A DNA stretch of 64,000 bases from Chryseobacterium panacisoli (lineage in GTDB: Bacteria > Bacteroidota > Bacteroidia > Flavobacteriales > Weeksellaceae): assembly GCF_008274625.1 (NCBI RefSeq), contig NZ_VTRU01000001.1, positions 496,001-560,000 of the forward strand, given 5' to 3'. Below the pieces are notes generated by a model. That model saw only the letters and a list, made by a program, of their open reading frames with translations, made no database searches and was not told where the DNA came from. The position numbers and the translations under genes were made by a program. Below, piece after piece: positions 8,159-16,509 of this stretch; within the stretch, counting starts at the first letter, position 1; each line of letters starts with the position of its first letter.

Positions 8159-8773
8159 TTAATGTTTTTTCAACGAGTTTTTAATAACAGTAGTTAAAAA
8201 ATCAATCGCTACGGAATTCTGCTTCATATTAGGGATAATAAGATCGGCATCATTTTTAGATGGCTCTATGAATTCCTGATGCATTGGTTTCAATGTAGTC
8301 TGATAACGGTGCAATACTTCGCTCAGATCTCTTCCCCTTTCCTGGGTGTCTCTCCTGATCCTCCTGATCAGCCTTTCGTCAGAATCTGCATGAACAAATA
8401 CTTTCAAATCAAATTCTTTCAGTAATTCTTTGTTGGTAAGAACCAGAATTCCTTCTACTACCAATACGTTTTTAGGTTCTACAGTGACATGATCTCCTGT
8501 TCTGGAATGAGTGACAAAGCTGTAAATGGGCTGTTCAATAGGCTCATTATTCTTTAAAGCTTTCACATGTTTTATTAATAATTCAAAATCTATCGACTTG
8601 GGATGGTCATAATTCAGAGCTTCTCTTTCTGTCAAGGTAAGACCTTGGTTGTCGTGATAATAATTATCCTGAGAAAGGATATTCATTCCCTCAATATCAA
8701 GCTGCTGAAGTATCTTGTCAACAACTGTAGTTTTGCCGGATCCTGTACCACCGGCAATTCCTATTACAAGCAT
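8159..8773 (-). CDS. udk: Uridine kinase
   Basis: 204 residues, full length. It phosphorylates uridine and cytidine in pyrimidine salvage. The P-loop 'GIAGGTGSGKTT' is at residues 5-16. Further family blocks are 'LSQDNYYHD', 'NYDHPKSIDFELL', 'VEGILVL' (Walker B region) and the lid 'DERLIRRIRRDTQERGRD'. It is the first gene of a short operon with the FtsB-like gene. A good promoter lies 28-58 bases upstream. Confidence 0.95.
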   Translation of the reverse strand: MLVIGIAGGTGSGKTTVVDKILQQLDIEGMNILSQDNYYHDNQGLTLTEREALNYDHPKSIDFELLIKHVKALKNNEPIEQPIYSFVTHSRTGDHVTVEPKNVLVVEGILVLTNKELLKEFDLKVFVHADSDERLIRRIRRDTQERGRDLSEVLHRYQTTLKPMHQEFIEPSKNDADLIIPNMKQNSVAIDFLTTVIKNSLKKH

Positions 8774-8800
8774 TATTTTTTTGTTTCTTTATAGTTGGTA

Positions 8801-8831
8801 CAAATATACTATTTTAGATAAAATATGACAA
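8801..8831 (-). promoter_or_regulatory. Promoter of udk-ftsB operon
   Basis: On the minus strand: TTGT (8828-8831), a 19-base spacer, then TATATTTG (8801-8808). This fits the Bacteroidota -33/-7 promoter. The ATG is 27 bases beyond. Confidence 0.7.
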
Positions 8832-8948
8832 TGTAAGAGTATTGAGAAATTAAAAGATTAAAGCATGTAAAGAGTAAAAGATTTTCCGGAAGCCTGCTAC
8901 TCTTTGTCATATATTGATATTCCTCAACTTTCCCCTTCGGATTCAATA

Positions 8949-8978
8949 AAAAAACCGGCAAATTTATTGCCGGTTTTT
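8949..8978 (-). terminator. Terminator of clpS
   Basis: AAACCGGCAA and TTGCCGGTTT flank an ATTTA loop, with A and T runs on either side, so it can work in both directions. It lies just after the clpS stop. Confidence 0.85.
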
Positions 8979-8981
8979 ATT

Positions 8982-9287
8982 TTATACAATTTCGCTTGTT
9001 AATTCGCGTGAAATTAATTTTTCATGCATAGGCTTCAAAACATCCATTGAGCCAGTTTTTACGGTACATTTACCTTTGTAGTGAACAAGAATCGTACATT
9101 GCTCAGCCTGCTCCAGGGTATGTTTGCATATTTCAATAAGACAGTCTATTACATAATCAAATGTATGAATATCGTCATTATGCAGTACCAGTTTATAAAC
9201 TTCATCCGTATCATCCAGAACGAGGACTTCTTCCTCATACTGGCGCTTTGGATCTTCATAATCTTTTATGCTGTTATAAAAATTCAT
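8982..9287 (-). CDS. clpS: ATP-dependent Clp protease adaptor ClpS
   Basis: 101 residues from the ATG at 9287. A TTG eight codons earlier would overlap the upstream gene and is less likely. The core 'YKLVLHNDDIHTFDYVIDCL' is the ClpS signature that binds N-degron residues, followed by 'ICKHTLEQAEQCTILVHYKGKC'. ClpS hands substrates with destabilising N-terminal residues to ClpA or ClpC. It starts 10 bases after the stop of the CNNM-family gene, so the two are likely co-transcribed. Confidence 0.92.
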   Translation of the reverse strand: MNFYNSIKDYEDPKRQYEEEVLVLDDTDEVYKLVLHNDDIHTFDYVIDCLIEICKHTLEQAEQCTILVHYKGKCTVKTGSMDVLKPMHEKLISRELTSEIV

Positions 9288-9297
9288 TCTAACTGTT

Positions 9298-10656
9298 TTA
9301 AACTTCTCCAATTTTATCTGCCAAATGATCTATAGCATTAGGTTCTTCATAGACCAGTTCCACAAGTTCTACACTTTTATTATTCATTTTCAGAATTTTG
9401 AAGTGATAGTTCTCAAGATCAAATTCCTGGTTTTCTTCCGGGATGTCTTCCAGCTCATAAAGAATGAATCCGGCTAATGAATTGTACTCACTTTCTTCTG
9501 AAAGCGGCAGTTTTTTAGGCAGGAATTCATTGATTTCGTCCAAAGGCTGCGTAGCCTGTACCCAATAGGTATTATCTGATATTTTATCAACGATTTTTTC
9601 TTCATCGTCTTCTTCATCCTGAATCTCCCCCACAAGTTCTTCCAGAATATCTTCTAATGTAATAATTCCTTCAGTTCCACCAAATTCGTCAATAACGACA
9701 GCGATATGCTGCTTTTTAAGCTGGAACGTTTTCAGTAAGTCTGAAACTTTTTTACTTTCCACAACGAAAAAGGCATCACGCATTAAATCTTTAAGGTCTT
9801 CATGATCCAGGTTTCCTTTCCTTTTGACAAATTCCCTGATGATTTCTTTTGTATAGAAAATCCCGATGATATTGTCAATAGAGTCAATATATACCGGAAT
9901 ACGTGAATACCCGCTGTCCATAATCTTATTGATGATATCCGTAACATCTTCTTCAAAATCTATGGAAGTAATATTCTGTCTAGGAACCATGATCTGTTTA
10001 GCAGAATGATCGGTAAAATCAAATGCATTTTTGATGATCTCATAGTTTTCTTCTTCAATCTCTCCGCTGTCAGCACTTTGTTTTACCAAAAGCTGAAGTT
10101 CTTCTGTAGAGTGAATTTCCTGTTCGGAAGCCGGGTGAATTTTTACCAATCTAAGGAAACCATTTGACATGGAGTTCATCAACCAGATAAACGGTTTAAA
10201 AATAGTGTAAAAAAACCTTAGTGGAACAGCTGTTGCCATTGTAGTGGCTTCAGATTTTCTGATCGCAATTGATTTTGGGATAAGTTCACCAAATACAATG
10301 TGCATAATGGTGATTAACACAAAACTGGTCACTACTGAAATTGTAGTAATTGTTGTCTGAGTAAGATCAATACTCAGAGATATGAAAATGTTTTCAACAA
10401 TATGATGCAGGGCACTTTCTCCTACCCAACCAAGGGCAAGGGATGCTAATGTAATTCCTAATTGTGTAGCGGAAAGATATTCATCAAGATGTTTGATGAT
10501 ATGTTCTGCCTGTTTAGCCATAGAATTGCCTTCTGCAGCTTTTAACTGAATTTGTGAGTAACGAACTTTAACAATTGAAAATTCTGCGGCTACGAAGAAG
10601 CCATTTAGTAAAACAAGAAATAAGGCCAGCAAAAGCCTGACTATGTCCGAGTCCAT
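9298..10656 (-). CDS. CNNM/CBS-domain membrane protein (HlyC/CorC family)
   Basis: 452 residues. The N-terminal CNNM domain (about 1-190) has a first helix 'LLLALFLVLLNGFFVAAEF', 'SATQLGITLASLALGWVGE', and 'SVVTSFVLITIMHIVFGELIPKSIA', with the conserved 'GE..PK' motif. Two CBS repeats follow (about 205-330, 'IMVPRQNITSID' and 'VVIDEFGGTEGIITLEDILEELVGEI'), then a CorC/HlyC domain (about 360-440). Relatives export or regulate Mg2+ or other divalent ions. The gliding protein GldE belongs to the same fold, but nothing nearby (gldD, ssb, mutY) supports that name. A TAnnTTTG box lies upstream. Confidence 0.88.
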   Translation of the reverse strand: MDSDIVRLLLALFLVLLNGFFVAAEFSIVKVRYSQIQLKAAEGNSMAKQAEHIIKHLDEYLSATQLGITLASLALGWVGESALHHIVENIFISLSIDLTQTTITTISVVTSFVLITIMHIVFGELIPKSIAIRKSEATTMATAVPLRFFYTIFKPFIWLMNSMSNGFLRLVKIHPASEQEIHSTEELQLLVKQSADSGEIEEENYEIIKNAFDFTDHSAKQIMVPRQNITSIDFEEDVTDIINKIMDSGYSRIPVYIDSIDNIIGIFYTKEIIREFVKRKGNLDHEDLKDLMRDAFFVVESKKVSDLLKTFQLKKQHIAVVIDEFGGTEGIITLEDILEELVGEIQDEEDDEEKIVDKISDNTYWVQATQPLDEINEFLPKKLPLSEESEYNSLAGFILYELEDIPEENQEFDLENYHFKILKMNNKSVELVELVYEEPNAIDHLADKIGEV

Positions 10657-10684
10657 TTAGAGGTTGTATAAATTTTATTAGGTA

Positions 10685-10692
10685 CAAAGATA
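10685..10692 (-). promoter_or_regulatory. -7 promoter box of the CNNM gene
   Basis: Reads TATCTTTG on the minus strand, 28 bases before the ATG at 10656. No convincing -33 box was identified. Confidence 0.55.
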
Positions 10693-10878
10693 TGTAAAAT
10701 AAAAATAACCTGAATCCGGGATAGATTATTTTGGTTGAGGATTTTTTGAAAGAGAAAATGAAGCGATAAAATACCGTTGTTTTTTAATAAAAAAAACAAT
10801 TGAGGGCATCCTTTCACTTCTGCATAAAAAAACCGTTTTTGAATGGTAAACAGCAGTTTTAATCTTATAAAAACAAAA

Positions 10879-10903
10879 AAAGCACCGATAAATTCGGTGC
10901 TTT
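10879..10903 (-). terminator. Terminator of the atp operon
   Basis: AAAGCACCGA and TCGGTGCTTT form a 10-bp stem with a TAAAT loop. On the minus strand it ends in a T-rich tract (TTTTTTTGTTTTT), shortly after the atpG stop at 10926. Confidence 0.85.
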
Positions 10904-10925
10904 AATAGTATGTTAAAATAATTCT

Positions 10926-11789
10926 TTATGAATTTTTCAAAGCTTCTGCTCCGGAAACAATTTCCAAGATTTCGTTGGTAATTGCTGCCTGTCTTGCTTT
11001 GTTGTAGAAGATCTTCAGATCATTTCTCAACGCTTCAGCATTATCTGTAGCCTTGTGCATTGCTGTCATTCTCGCTCCGTGCTCAGATGCTACTGAATCA
11101 AGGATTGATTTGAAAACCTGAGTTTTGATAGATTTTGGAATCAGATTATCCAGGATCTCAGCTCTGTTAGGTTCAAAAATATAATCTGTTTCTACCTGTG
11201 CTTCTGTATTCTCAGGCATTGAGATTGGAAGAAGTTGTTCTGTTATTACTTCCTGAGTAGCTGCATTAACGAATTTATTATAGATAACATATACCTCGTC
11301 AAATTTACCTTCTCTGAAACTTGTCATTACTCCTTCAGTAATATGAGCAACAGTATCAAAGTTCAGATTATCATAAACAACACTTCCATTAGCATATACC
11401 GCACGGTTTCTTCTTACAGCATCATATACTTTTTTACCTACCGGCAGAACTTCAATCTCATATTGAGAATTGTTCTGGAACTGAAGGTTAAGCTCTTTTA
11501 CAATCGAAGAGTTAAAAGCTCCCGCAAGGCCTCTGTTTGAAGTAACAGCGATGAAAAGTATTCTTTTAACCTCTCTTTTCTGAGCATATACAGAAATCTG
11601 ATCAGGATCTGAACTAGAATTTACATTCTGGATAAGTTCCTGTAGTTTTTCAGAATAGGGTCTTAGCATTACAATTGCATCCTGTGCTTTTTTAAGTTTC
11701 GCAGCGGAAACCATTTTCATAGCACGGGTAATCTGCATCGTAGATGAAATTGACGTAATTCTGCCTCGTATTTCTTTTAAGTTTGCCAT
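10926..11789 (-). CDS. atpG: F-type ATP synthase gamma subunit
   Basis: 287 residues. The central rotor shaft that couples the c-ring to the alpha/beta hexamer. N-terminal helix 'IRGRITSISSTMQITRAMKMVSAAKLKKAQ' and C-terminal helix 'SEHGARMTAMHKATDNA' carry the family signature and form the coiled-coil shaft. It is the last gene of atpBEFHAG. A palindromic element (11799-11861) lies between atpA and this gene. Confidence 0.96.
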   Translation of the reverse strand: MANLKEIRGRITSISSTMQITRAMKMVSAAKLKKAQDAIVMLRPYSEKLQELIQNVNSSSDPDQISVYAQKREVKRILFIAVTSNRGLAGAFNSSIVKELNLQFQNNSQYEIEVLPVGKKVYDAVRRNRAVYANGSVVYDNLNFDTVAHITEGVMTSFREGKFDEVYVIYNKFVNAATQEVITEQLLPISMPENTEAQVETDYIFEPNRAEILDNLIPKSIKTQVFKSILDSVASEHGARMTAMHKATDNAEALRNDLKIFYNKARQAAITNEILEIVSGAEALKNS

Positions 11790-11798
11790 TAATTTGGG

Positions 11799-11861
11799 TT
11801 CAAAGTTTAAGGTCTAAAGTTTAAGGCTTAAAACGTTATATTTTAAACCTTAAACATTGAA
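11799..11861. repeat. Palindromic intergenic element between atpA and atpG
   Basis: Left arm 11799-11815 and right arm 11845-11861 match as inverted copies at 15 of 17 positions (TTCAAWGTTTAAGGTYT). A second 'AAAGTTTAAGG' copy lies inside the loop. It is transcribed in the middle of the operon, so it could fold in the mRNA. Confidence 0.65.
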
Positions 11862-11865
11862 TTTT

Positions 11866-13443
11866 TTAGTTGTATTTAGAAGCTAAATCATTAGCAGCCT
11901 GCTTAAGAACACTTGTAATATCGTTATCGATTTTTCCAGCCTTAATAGCAGCCATTGTATCAGGGTGCTTAGATCTTAGGAATTCGATATATTCGTGTTG
12001 GAATTCTTTGATTTTTCTGATAGGAACGTTTCTCATTAAGTTTTCTGTTCCAGCATATACGATTGCTACCTGACTGTCTACAGGAAGTGGTGCATTTACC
12101 GGCTGCTTAAGGATTTCTACGTTTCTTTCTCCTTTAGAGATAACTGCCAAAGTAGAAGCATCAAGGTCAGAACCAAATTTAGCAAACGCCTCTAGTTCTT
12201 TATATTGAGCCTGATCTAACTTAAGAGTACCAGAAACTTTTTTCATTGATTTGATCTGAGCATTACCTCCTACTCTCGATACAGAGATACCTACGTTGAT
12301 CGCAGGACGAACCCCTGAGTTGAATAGATCAGACTCCAAGAAGATCTGTCCGTCTGTAATAGAGATTACGTTGGTAGGGATATATGCAGAAACGTCTCCA
12401 GCCTGAGTTTCAATAATTGGAAGTGCAGTTAATGAACCTCCTCCTTTCACGATTGGTCTAAGAGACTCCGGCAAATCGTTCATTTGCTTAGCAATGTTAT
12501 CATCAGCGATTACTTTTGCTGCTCTTTCCAATAGTCTTGAGTGAAGATAGAAAACGTCTCCAGGATAAGCTTCACGGCCCGGTGGTCTTCTCAATAGTAG
12601 AGAAAGCTCACGGTAAGCAACAGCTTGTTTAGATAAATCATCATAAACGATAAGTGCTGGTCTACCAGTGTCTCTGAAGAACTCACCAATAGAAGCACCT
12701 GCCATTGCAGAATATACCTGCATTGGAACTGGATCTGATGCGTTAGCCGCAACAATTACAGTATATGCTAAAGCTCCTTTATCAGAAAGAGTTTTAACGA
12801 TTTGTGCAACGGTAGAAGCTTTCTGACCGATTGCAACATATATACAATATACAGGGTTACCTGCATCAAAAAATTCTCTTTGGTTGATGATTGTATCAAT
12901 TGCAACAGTAGTTTTACCTGTCTGTCTGTCACCAATGATAAGCTCTCTCTGACCTCTTCCTACAGGAATCATCGCGTCAATTGCAACGATACCAGACTGT
13001 AAAGGCTCAGTTACCGGCTGTCTGAAGATAACTCCAGGAGCTTTTCTTTCCAATGGCATTTCGTATAAATCCCCAGTAATAGGACCTTTACCATCGATAG
13101 GGTTACCAAGAGTATCTACTACTCTTCCTAACATACCTTCTCCTACTTTGATAGAAGAGATTCTGTTTGTTCTTCTTACTGTATCACCTTCTTTTACTAA
13201 TTTACTTTCACCAAGTAGAGCAACACCTACGTTGTCTTCTTCAAGGTTAAGTACAATACCTTCTACATCACTAGAAAATTTCACCAACTCTCCGTATTGT
13301 ACGTTTTCTAACCCGTATACACGAGCAATACCATCACCGATGGTTAAAACTGTACCTACTTCCTCAACGTTTGATTGAGTATCGAAGTTGGCCAATTGCT
13401 GTTTTAAGATCGCAGATACTTCTGCCGGATTTATTTCTGCCAT
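11866..13443 (-). CDS. atpA: F-type ATP synthase alpha subunit
   Basis: 525 residues, full length. The P-loop 'GDRQTGKT' is at 171-178 and the family pattern '[14 protein letters not shown]' lies in the C-terminal half. Alpha subunits bind but do not hydrolyse nucleotide and form the hexamer with beta. The beta and epsilon genes (atpD, atpC) are not in this operon, as is usual in Bacteroidota. Confidence 0.97.
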   Translation of the reverse strand: MAEINPAEVSAILKQQLANFDTQSNVEEVGTVLTIGDGIARVYGLENVQYGELVKFSSDVEGIVLNLEEDNVGVALLGESKLVKEGDTVRRTNRISSIKVGEGMLGRVVDTLGNPIDGKGPITGDLYEMPLERKAPGVIFRQPVTEPLQSGIVAIDAMIPVGRGQRELIIGDRQTGKTTVAIDTIINQREFFDAGNPVYCIYVAIGQKASTVAQIVKTLSDKGALAYTVIVAANASDPVPMQVYSAMAGASIGEFFRDTGRPALIVYDDLSKQAVAYRELSLLLRRPPGREAYPGDVFYLHSRLLERAAKVIADDNIAKQMNDLPESLRPIVKGGGSLTALPIIETQAGDVSAYIPTNVISITDGQIFLESDLFNSGVRPAINVGISVSRVGGNAQIKSMKKVSGTLKLDQAQYKELEAFAKFGSDLDASTLAVISKGERNVEILKQPVNAPLPVDSQVAIVYAGTENLMRNVPIRKIKEFQHEYIEFLRSKHPDTMAAIKAGKIDNDITSVLKQAANDLASKYN

Positions 13444-13459
13444 TGTATGGTTGTTTTTC

Positions 13460-13999
13460 TTAATTTAATTGGAAATCTTTTTTAACTTGGTTCAATTTTG
13501 TCTTCACAGACGCGTCTACCTGCTGGTCACCTACTCTTAGAACATATCCTCCAAGAATTTCAGGCTTTACATTTACTTTCAGATCAAAGTTTGAATCAGC
13601 GTTTACAAGAGTGGTAGATCTTAAAATCTGATCAAGGTTCTCTTTTGAAAGCGGAGTTGCTGTAGTAAGAGTTATTCTCTGTACACCGCTAAGGTCTTCT
13701 ACTTTGTTGATAAATTCCTGAGCGATATTTTTCAATTGGGTTTCACGTCCGTGTTTAATCACCAATCTGATTAGATTCTGAGAAGAAACAGATAAACCTT
13801 TGAAAATCTCGTTTGCTACTTCTATTTTCTTTTTAGAATCGATGTAAGGAGTCATGAAGAATTTATTTAAGTCCGCAGACTCTTTCATGATCTTTACTAC
13901 ATCTTTCATTTCTGAAAATACAGTAGCCGTTTGACCTGATTCATTGGTAAAATCAAGTAAACCTTGTGCGTATCTTTTAGCTACTTTAGATGTAAGCAT
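13460..13999 (-). CDS. atpH: F-type ATP synthase delta subunit
   Basis: 179 residues, the usual length of the OSCP/delta subunit that ties the peripheral stalk to F1. '[12 protein letters not shown]' at the start and '[28 protein letters not shown]' near the end are the conserved blocks. It starts 2 bases after atpF and is followed by atpA after 16 bases. Confidence 0.94.
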   Translation of the reverse strand: MLTSKVAKRYAQGLLDFTNESGQTATVFSEMKDVVKIMKESADLNKFFMTPYIDSKKKIEVANEIFKGLSVSSQNLIRLVIKHGRETQLKNIAQEFINKVEDLSGVQRITLTTATPLSKENLDQILRSTTLVNADSNFDLKVNVKPEILGGYVLRVGDQQVDASVKTKLNQVKKDFQLN

Positions 14000-14001
14000 T
14001 C

Positions 14002-14499
14002 TTAGTTAAGGTTTGATTTGTTTAAATAATTTTGAACTAATTCGTTTTGAGCTTCGCTGTTGTCTAATTTTTGTTTCAGGATAGACTCAGCAATGTTTAC
14101 AGATAAAGTACCAATCTGAGTTTTGATGTCTGCCATAGCAGCATTTTTCTCAGCATTGATCGTCTGTTTAGCAGCTTCGATCATTTTGTCTCCTTCAGCT
14201 TTAGCAACATCTTTAGCTTCCCCTACGATTCTGTCTTTAATTTCTCTGGCTTCTTTAAGGATAGCATCTCTTTCGATTTTAGCTTCACGAATGATTCTTT
14301 CGTTATCCTCTTTTAAAGTTTCCATTTCTTTTCTCGCTAATTTAGCTTGATTAAGAGCATCAACAATAGATGTTTCTCTGTCATTGATAGACGTTAAAAT
14401 AGGTTTCCAAGCGAATTTACCTAACAAAAATAATAATGCTAGAAAAATAACAGACTGGATAATAAATAATCCTGATGAAAACTGATGAATTAATTCCAT
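14002..14499 (-). CDS. atpF: F-type ATP synthase b subunit
   Basis: 165 residues: one N-terminal membrane helix ('LFIIQSVIFLALLFLLGKFAWKPI', about 11-34), then a long charged helix rich in Ala, Glu and Lys to the end. It forms the peripheral stalk. It follows atpE after 82 bases that contain a hairpin. Confidence 0.94.
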   Translation of the reverse strand: MELIHQFSSGLFIIQSVIFLALLFLLGKFAWKPILTSINDRETSIVDALNQAKLARKEMETLKEDNERIIREAKIERDAILKEAREIKDRIVGEAKDVAKAEGDKMIEAAKQTINAEKNAAMADIKTQIGTLSVNIAESILKQKLDNSEAQNELVQNYLNKSNLN

Positions 14500-14537
14500 T
14501 ATATAAATGTATAAATAATTATTACTTTTTTAAAGAA

Positions 14538-14570
14538 CCATTACCTGTAACCAACCGTCACAGATAATGG
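14538..14570 (-). promoter_or_regulatory. Intercistronic hairpin between atpE and atpF
   Basis: CCATTACCTGT (14538-14548) and ACAGATAATGG (14560-14570) pair over 10 of 11 positions with an 11-base loop. On the transcript it lies directly after the atpE stop. The following bases (TTCTTTAAAAAA) are a poor U-tract, so a partial terminator or 3'-end stabiliser is more likely than a full stop. Confidence 0.6.
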
Positions 14571-14581
14571 CTTGATTTTAA

Positions 14582-14776
14582 TTAGTTTACTGCGAATAGA
14601 GCAGCAAACGCAACACCTTCTACAAGTGCAGCTGCGATAAGCATAGCTGTTTGGATTTTTCCAGATTGCTCAGGTTGTCTAGCGATAGCTTCAAGAGCAG
14701 CAGCTCCGATTTTACCAAGACCGATACCTACACCTAGTACTACGATACCAGCACCTACAATTTTAGGGATTTCCAT
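14582..14776 (-). CDS. atpE: F-type ATP synthase c subunit
   Basis: 64 residues forming a two-helix hairpin. The polar loop is 'ARQPEQ' (32-37) and the ion-carrying carboxylate is Glu53 in 'ALVEGVAF'. The residue after it is Gly rather than Ser, and the first helix has 'GLGKIG' without the Gln of sodium-type rings, which suggests proton coupling. Several copies form the rotor ring, so it must be made in excess over its neighbours. Confidence 0.95.
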   Translation of the reverse strand: MEIPKIVGAGIVVLGVGIGLGKIGAAALEAIARQPEQSGKIQTAMLIAAALVEGVAFAALFAVN

Positions 14777-14823
14777 AATATATAATTTTAAAAAATTTGT
14801 TTTACTTTAATTTATAATTTCAA

Positions 14824-15921
14824 TTAGTGAGCTGCATGATGTTCATGCTCGTGCTCTTCTACTGCCATTCCGATAAACAGAGCTGATAACATTGTAAAGA
14901 TATAAGCCTGTAGGAACGCTACCAATACCTCTAGTAAATAAATTACCAATGTAAGGAACGGGAATGCAACACCTGCAATAAAATTCTTAAATACGTAGAT
15001 CAATCCGATCAAACTCATTACTACGATGTGACCTGCAGTCATGTTTGCAAAAAGTCGGATCATCAAAGCGAATGGTTTAGTGATTGTTCCTAATAATTCG
15101 ATAGGAAGCATGATCAGCTTCATTGGAACAGGAACTCCCGGCATCCAGAAGATGTGTTTCCAGTAATCTTTGTTAGCTGAGAATGTTGTGATCAAATACG
15201 TAAGGATCGCAAGGAAGAATGTCATTGTAATATTACCTGTAACATTGATTCCGAAAGGCATTAATCCCAAAACGTTAAGAAAAAGAATAAAGAAGAATAC
15301 CGTTAATAAATACCCCATAAATCTCTTATACTTATGTCCGATATTTGGAATAGCAACTTCATCTCTTACGAAAATGATTAACGGCTCTAAAAATCTTGCA
15401 GCACCTGTAGGAACCACTGATTTTTTATAAGACTTAGCCATACCACCGAATAACACTAACATAAAGATTGATACCAATAAAATGATCAGTACACTTTTTG
15501 TAATGGAAAGATCTAATGGTTTTTCGTTAGTCGGGTGACCGTGATCATCAAGAGTTATTGTTCCAGCTGCATCAGTCTTATAAATTTTCTCATGGTGCAA
15601 CACATAAAAAGAACCATCTACTTCAGTAGGTTCTCCGTGCATGAACCCTTCTTTGTTACTCATGAAAGAGTGAAAACCGTTGTCATATACAATAACAGGA
15701 AGAGGGAAACCGATGTGGTGACCGTCTTTATCAACCATCAATGTGAAATCATGTGCATCCAACAAGTGATGATCGATGAACTCTTTGTTTTCTTTGCTTA
15801 CTTTGTCTTTCTCTGAAAGCTCTTGAGCAGGAGCTGCCCCAGCAGTAGCCTCACCGTGCTGTGCAGACACTAAGTTTAATACAAAAATACTGTAGAATAA
15901 AACTGCGAATTTCTTAAACAT
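14824..15921 (-). CDS. atpB: F-type ATP synthase a subunit
   Basis: 365 residues from the ATG at 15921; a TTG eight codons earlier coincides with the -7 promoter box and is rejected. The protein starts with a signal-like segment ('FYSIFVLNLVSAQ') and a roughly 100-residue extracytoplasmic region with histidines, an extension typical of Bacteroidota a subunits. Five or six membrane helices follow. The essential arginine is in 'FALMIRLFANMTAGHIV'. The C-terminus is His/Glu-rich ('EEHEHEHHAAH'). It is the first gene of the operon. Confidence 0.93.
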   Translation of the reverse strand: MFKKFAVLFYSIFVLNLVSAQHGEATAGAAPAQELSEKDKVSKENKEFIDHHLLDAHDFTLMVDKDGHHIGFPLPVIVYDNGFHSFMSNKEGFMHGEPTEVDGSFYVLHHEKIYKTDAAGTITLDDHGHPTNEKPLDLSITKSVLIILLVSIFMLVLFGGMAKSYKKSVVPTGAARFLEPLIIFVRDEVAIPNIGHKYKRFMGYLLTVFFFILFLNVLGLMPFGINVTGNITMTFFLAILTYLITTFSANKDYWKHIFWMPGVPVPMKLIMLPIELLGTITKPFALMIRLFANMTAGHIVVMSLIGLIYVFKNFIAGVAFPFLTLVIYLLEVLVAFLQAYIFTMLSALFIGMAVEEHEHEHHAAH

Positions 15922-15942
15922 TGATAGGTTTTTTTCGTTGTG

Positions 15943-15971
15943 CAAAAATATGATATTTTTTCTAGTTTCAA
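15943..15971 (-). promoter_or_regulatory. Promoter of the atpBEFHAG operon
   Basis: On the minus strand: TTGA (15968-15971), a 17-base spacer, then TATTTTTG (15943-15950). The atpB ATG is 21 bases beyond. Confidence 0.7.
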
Positions 15972-15980
15972 TAAATTATT

Positions 15981-16352
15981 TTACTGTTTTTTATCATGAT
16001 TAATCAGCTTGATCGCATAGTATGTAAGCAGTGCTGTCAGGACAAAATAAGGGATGATAAAATGGAATTTATAGCCTGGAATCACTTCAAAGTTCAGTTT
16101 TTTTCTGATTAAGTACATCAAACCGAATTTTAAAAGAATCAAACCAATGACAGACAATCCTAAAAATTCAGGCGCTACTCTATTGATTAAGATAATAAGA
16201 GTGATCATCATCATAAACATGACGCTTAGAAAAAGATAAAATTTAATGATCACAATTTCGTCCAGATGAAAAACAAATTTCCAAAGAGAAAAATGTACCA
16301 GGAACGTCGGAAAGAATAAAATGACAACAAGAATATTGGGATTGATTTTCAT
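15981..16352 (-). CDS. Small four-helix membrane protein upstream of atpB
   Basis: 123 residues from the ATG at 16352. A longer in-frame start at 16421 is unlikely because a promoter box (16372-16379) lies inside that extension. Four hydrophobic segments are visible: 'ILVVILFFPTFLVHFSLW', 'FYLFLSVMFMMMITLIILI', 'LGLSVIGLILLKFGLMYLI' and 'FIIPYFVLTALLTYYAI'. The position before atpB matches small AtpI-like proteins of flavobacteria that may help c-ring assembly; this is inference from position only. Confidence 0.65.
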   Translation of the reverse strand: MKINPNILVVILFFPTFLVHFSLWKFVFHLDEIVIIKFYLFLSVMFMMMITLIILINRVAPEFLGLSVIGLILLKFGLMYLIRKKLNFEVIPGYKFHFIIPYFVLTALLTYYAIKLINHDKKQ

Positions 16353-16371
16353 TCTAAATTTTAATTGATGG

Positions 16372-16379
16372 CAAAAATA
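16372..16379 (-). promoter_or_regulatory. -7 promoter box of the small membrane protein gene
   Basis: Reads TATTTTTG on the minus strand, 19 bases before the ATG at 16352. It supports that start over the longer frame. Confidence 0.6.
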
Positions 16380-16456
16380 GACTTTTTCTATCGTATTATG
16401 ATAAGATTTGATATATATCATTTTTTCTTATCTATATAATATTACGTCCCGAACAC

Positions 16457-16486
16457 TTTAGATATGCTAAAAATTCCTTATTTTTG
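16457..16486 (+). promoter_or_regulatory. Promoter of ffh
   Basis: TTTA (16457-16460), an 18-base spacer, then TATTTTTG (16479-16486). The ATG is 23 bases beyond the box. Confidence 0.65.
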
Positions 16487-16509
16487 CAAACCTATAATTT
16501 ACAATACAT

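Noticed and set aside
9298..10656. Naming the CNNM protein GldE (gliding motility)
   Set aside because: GldE has the same fold, but no gliding gene is adjacent, so the general family name is safer.
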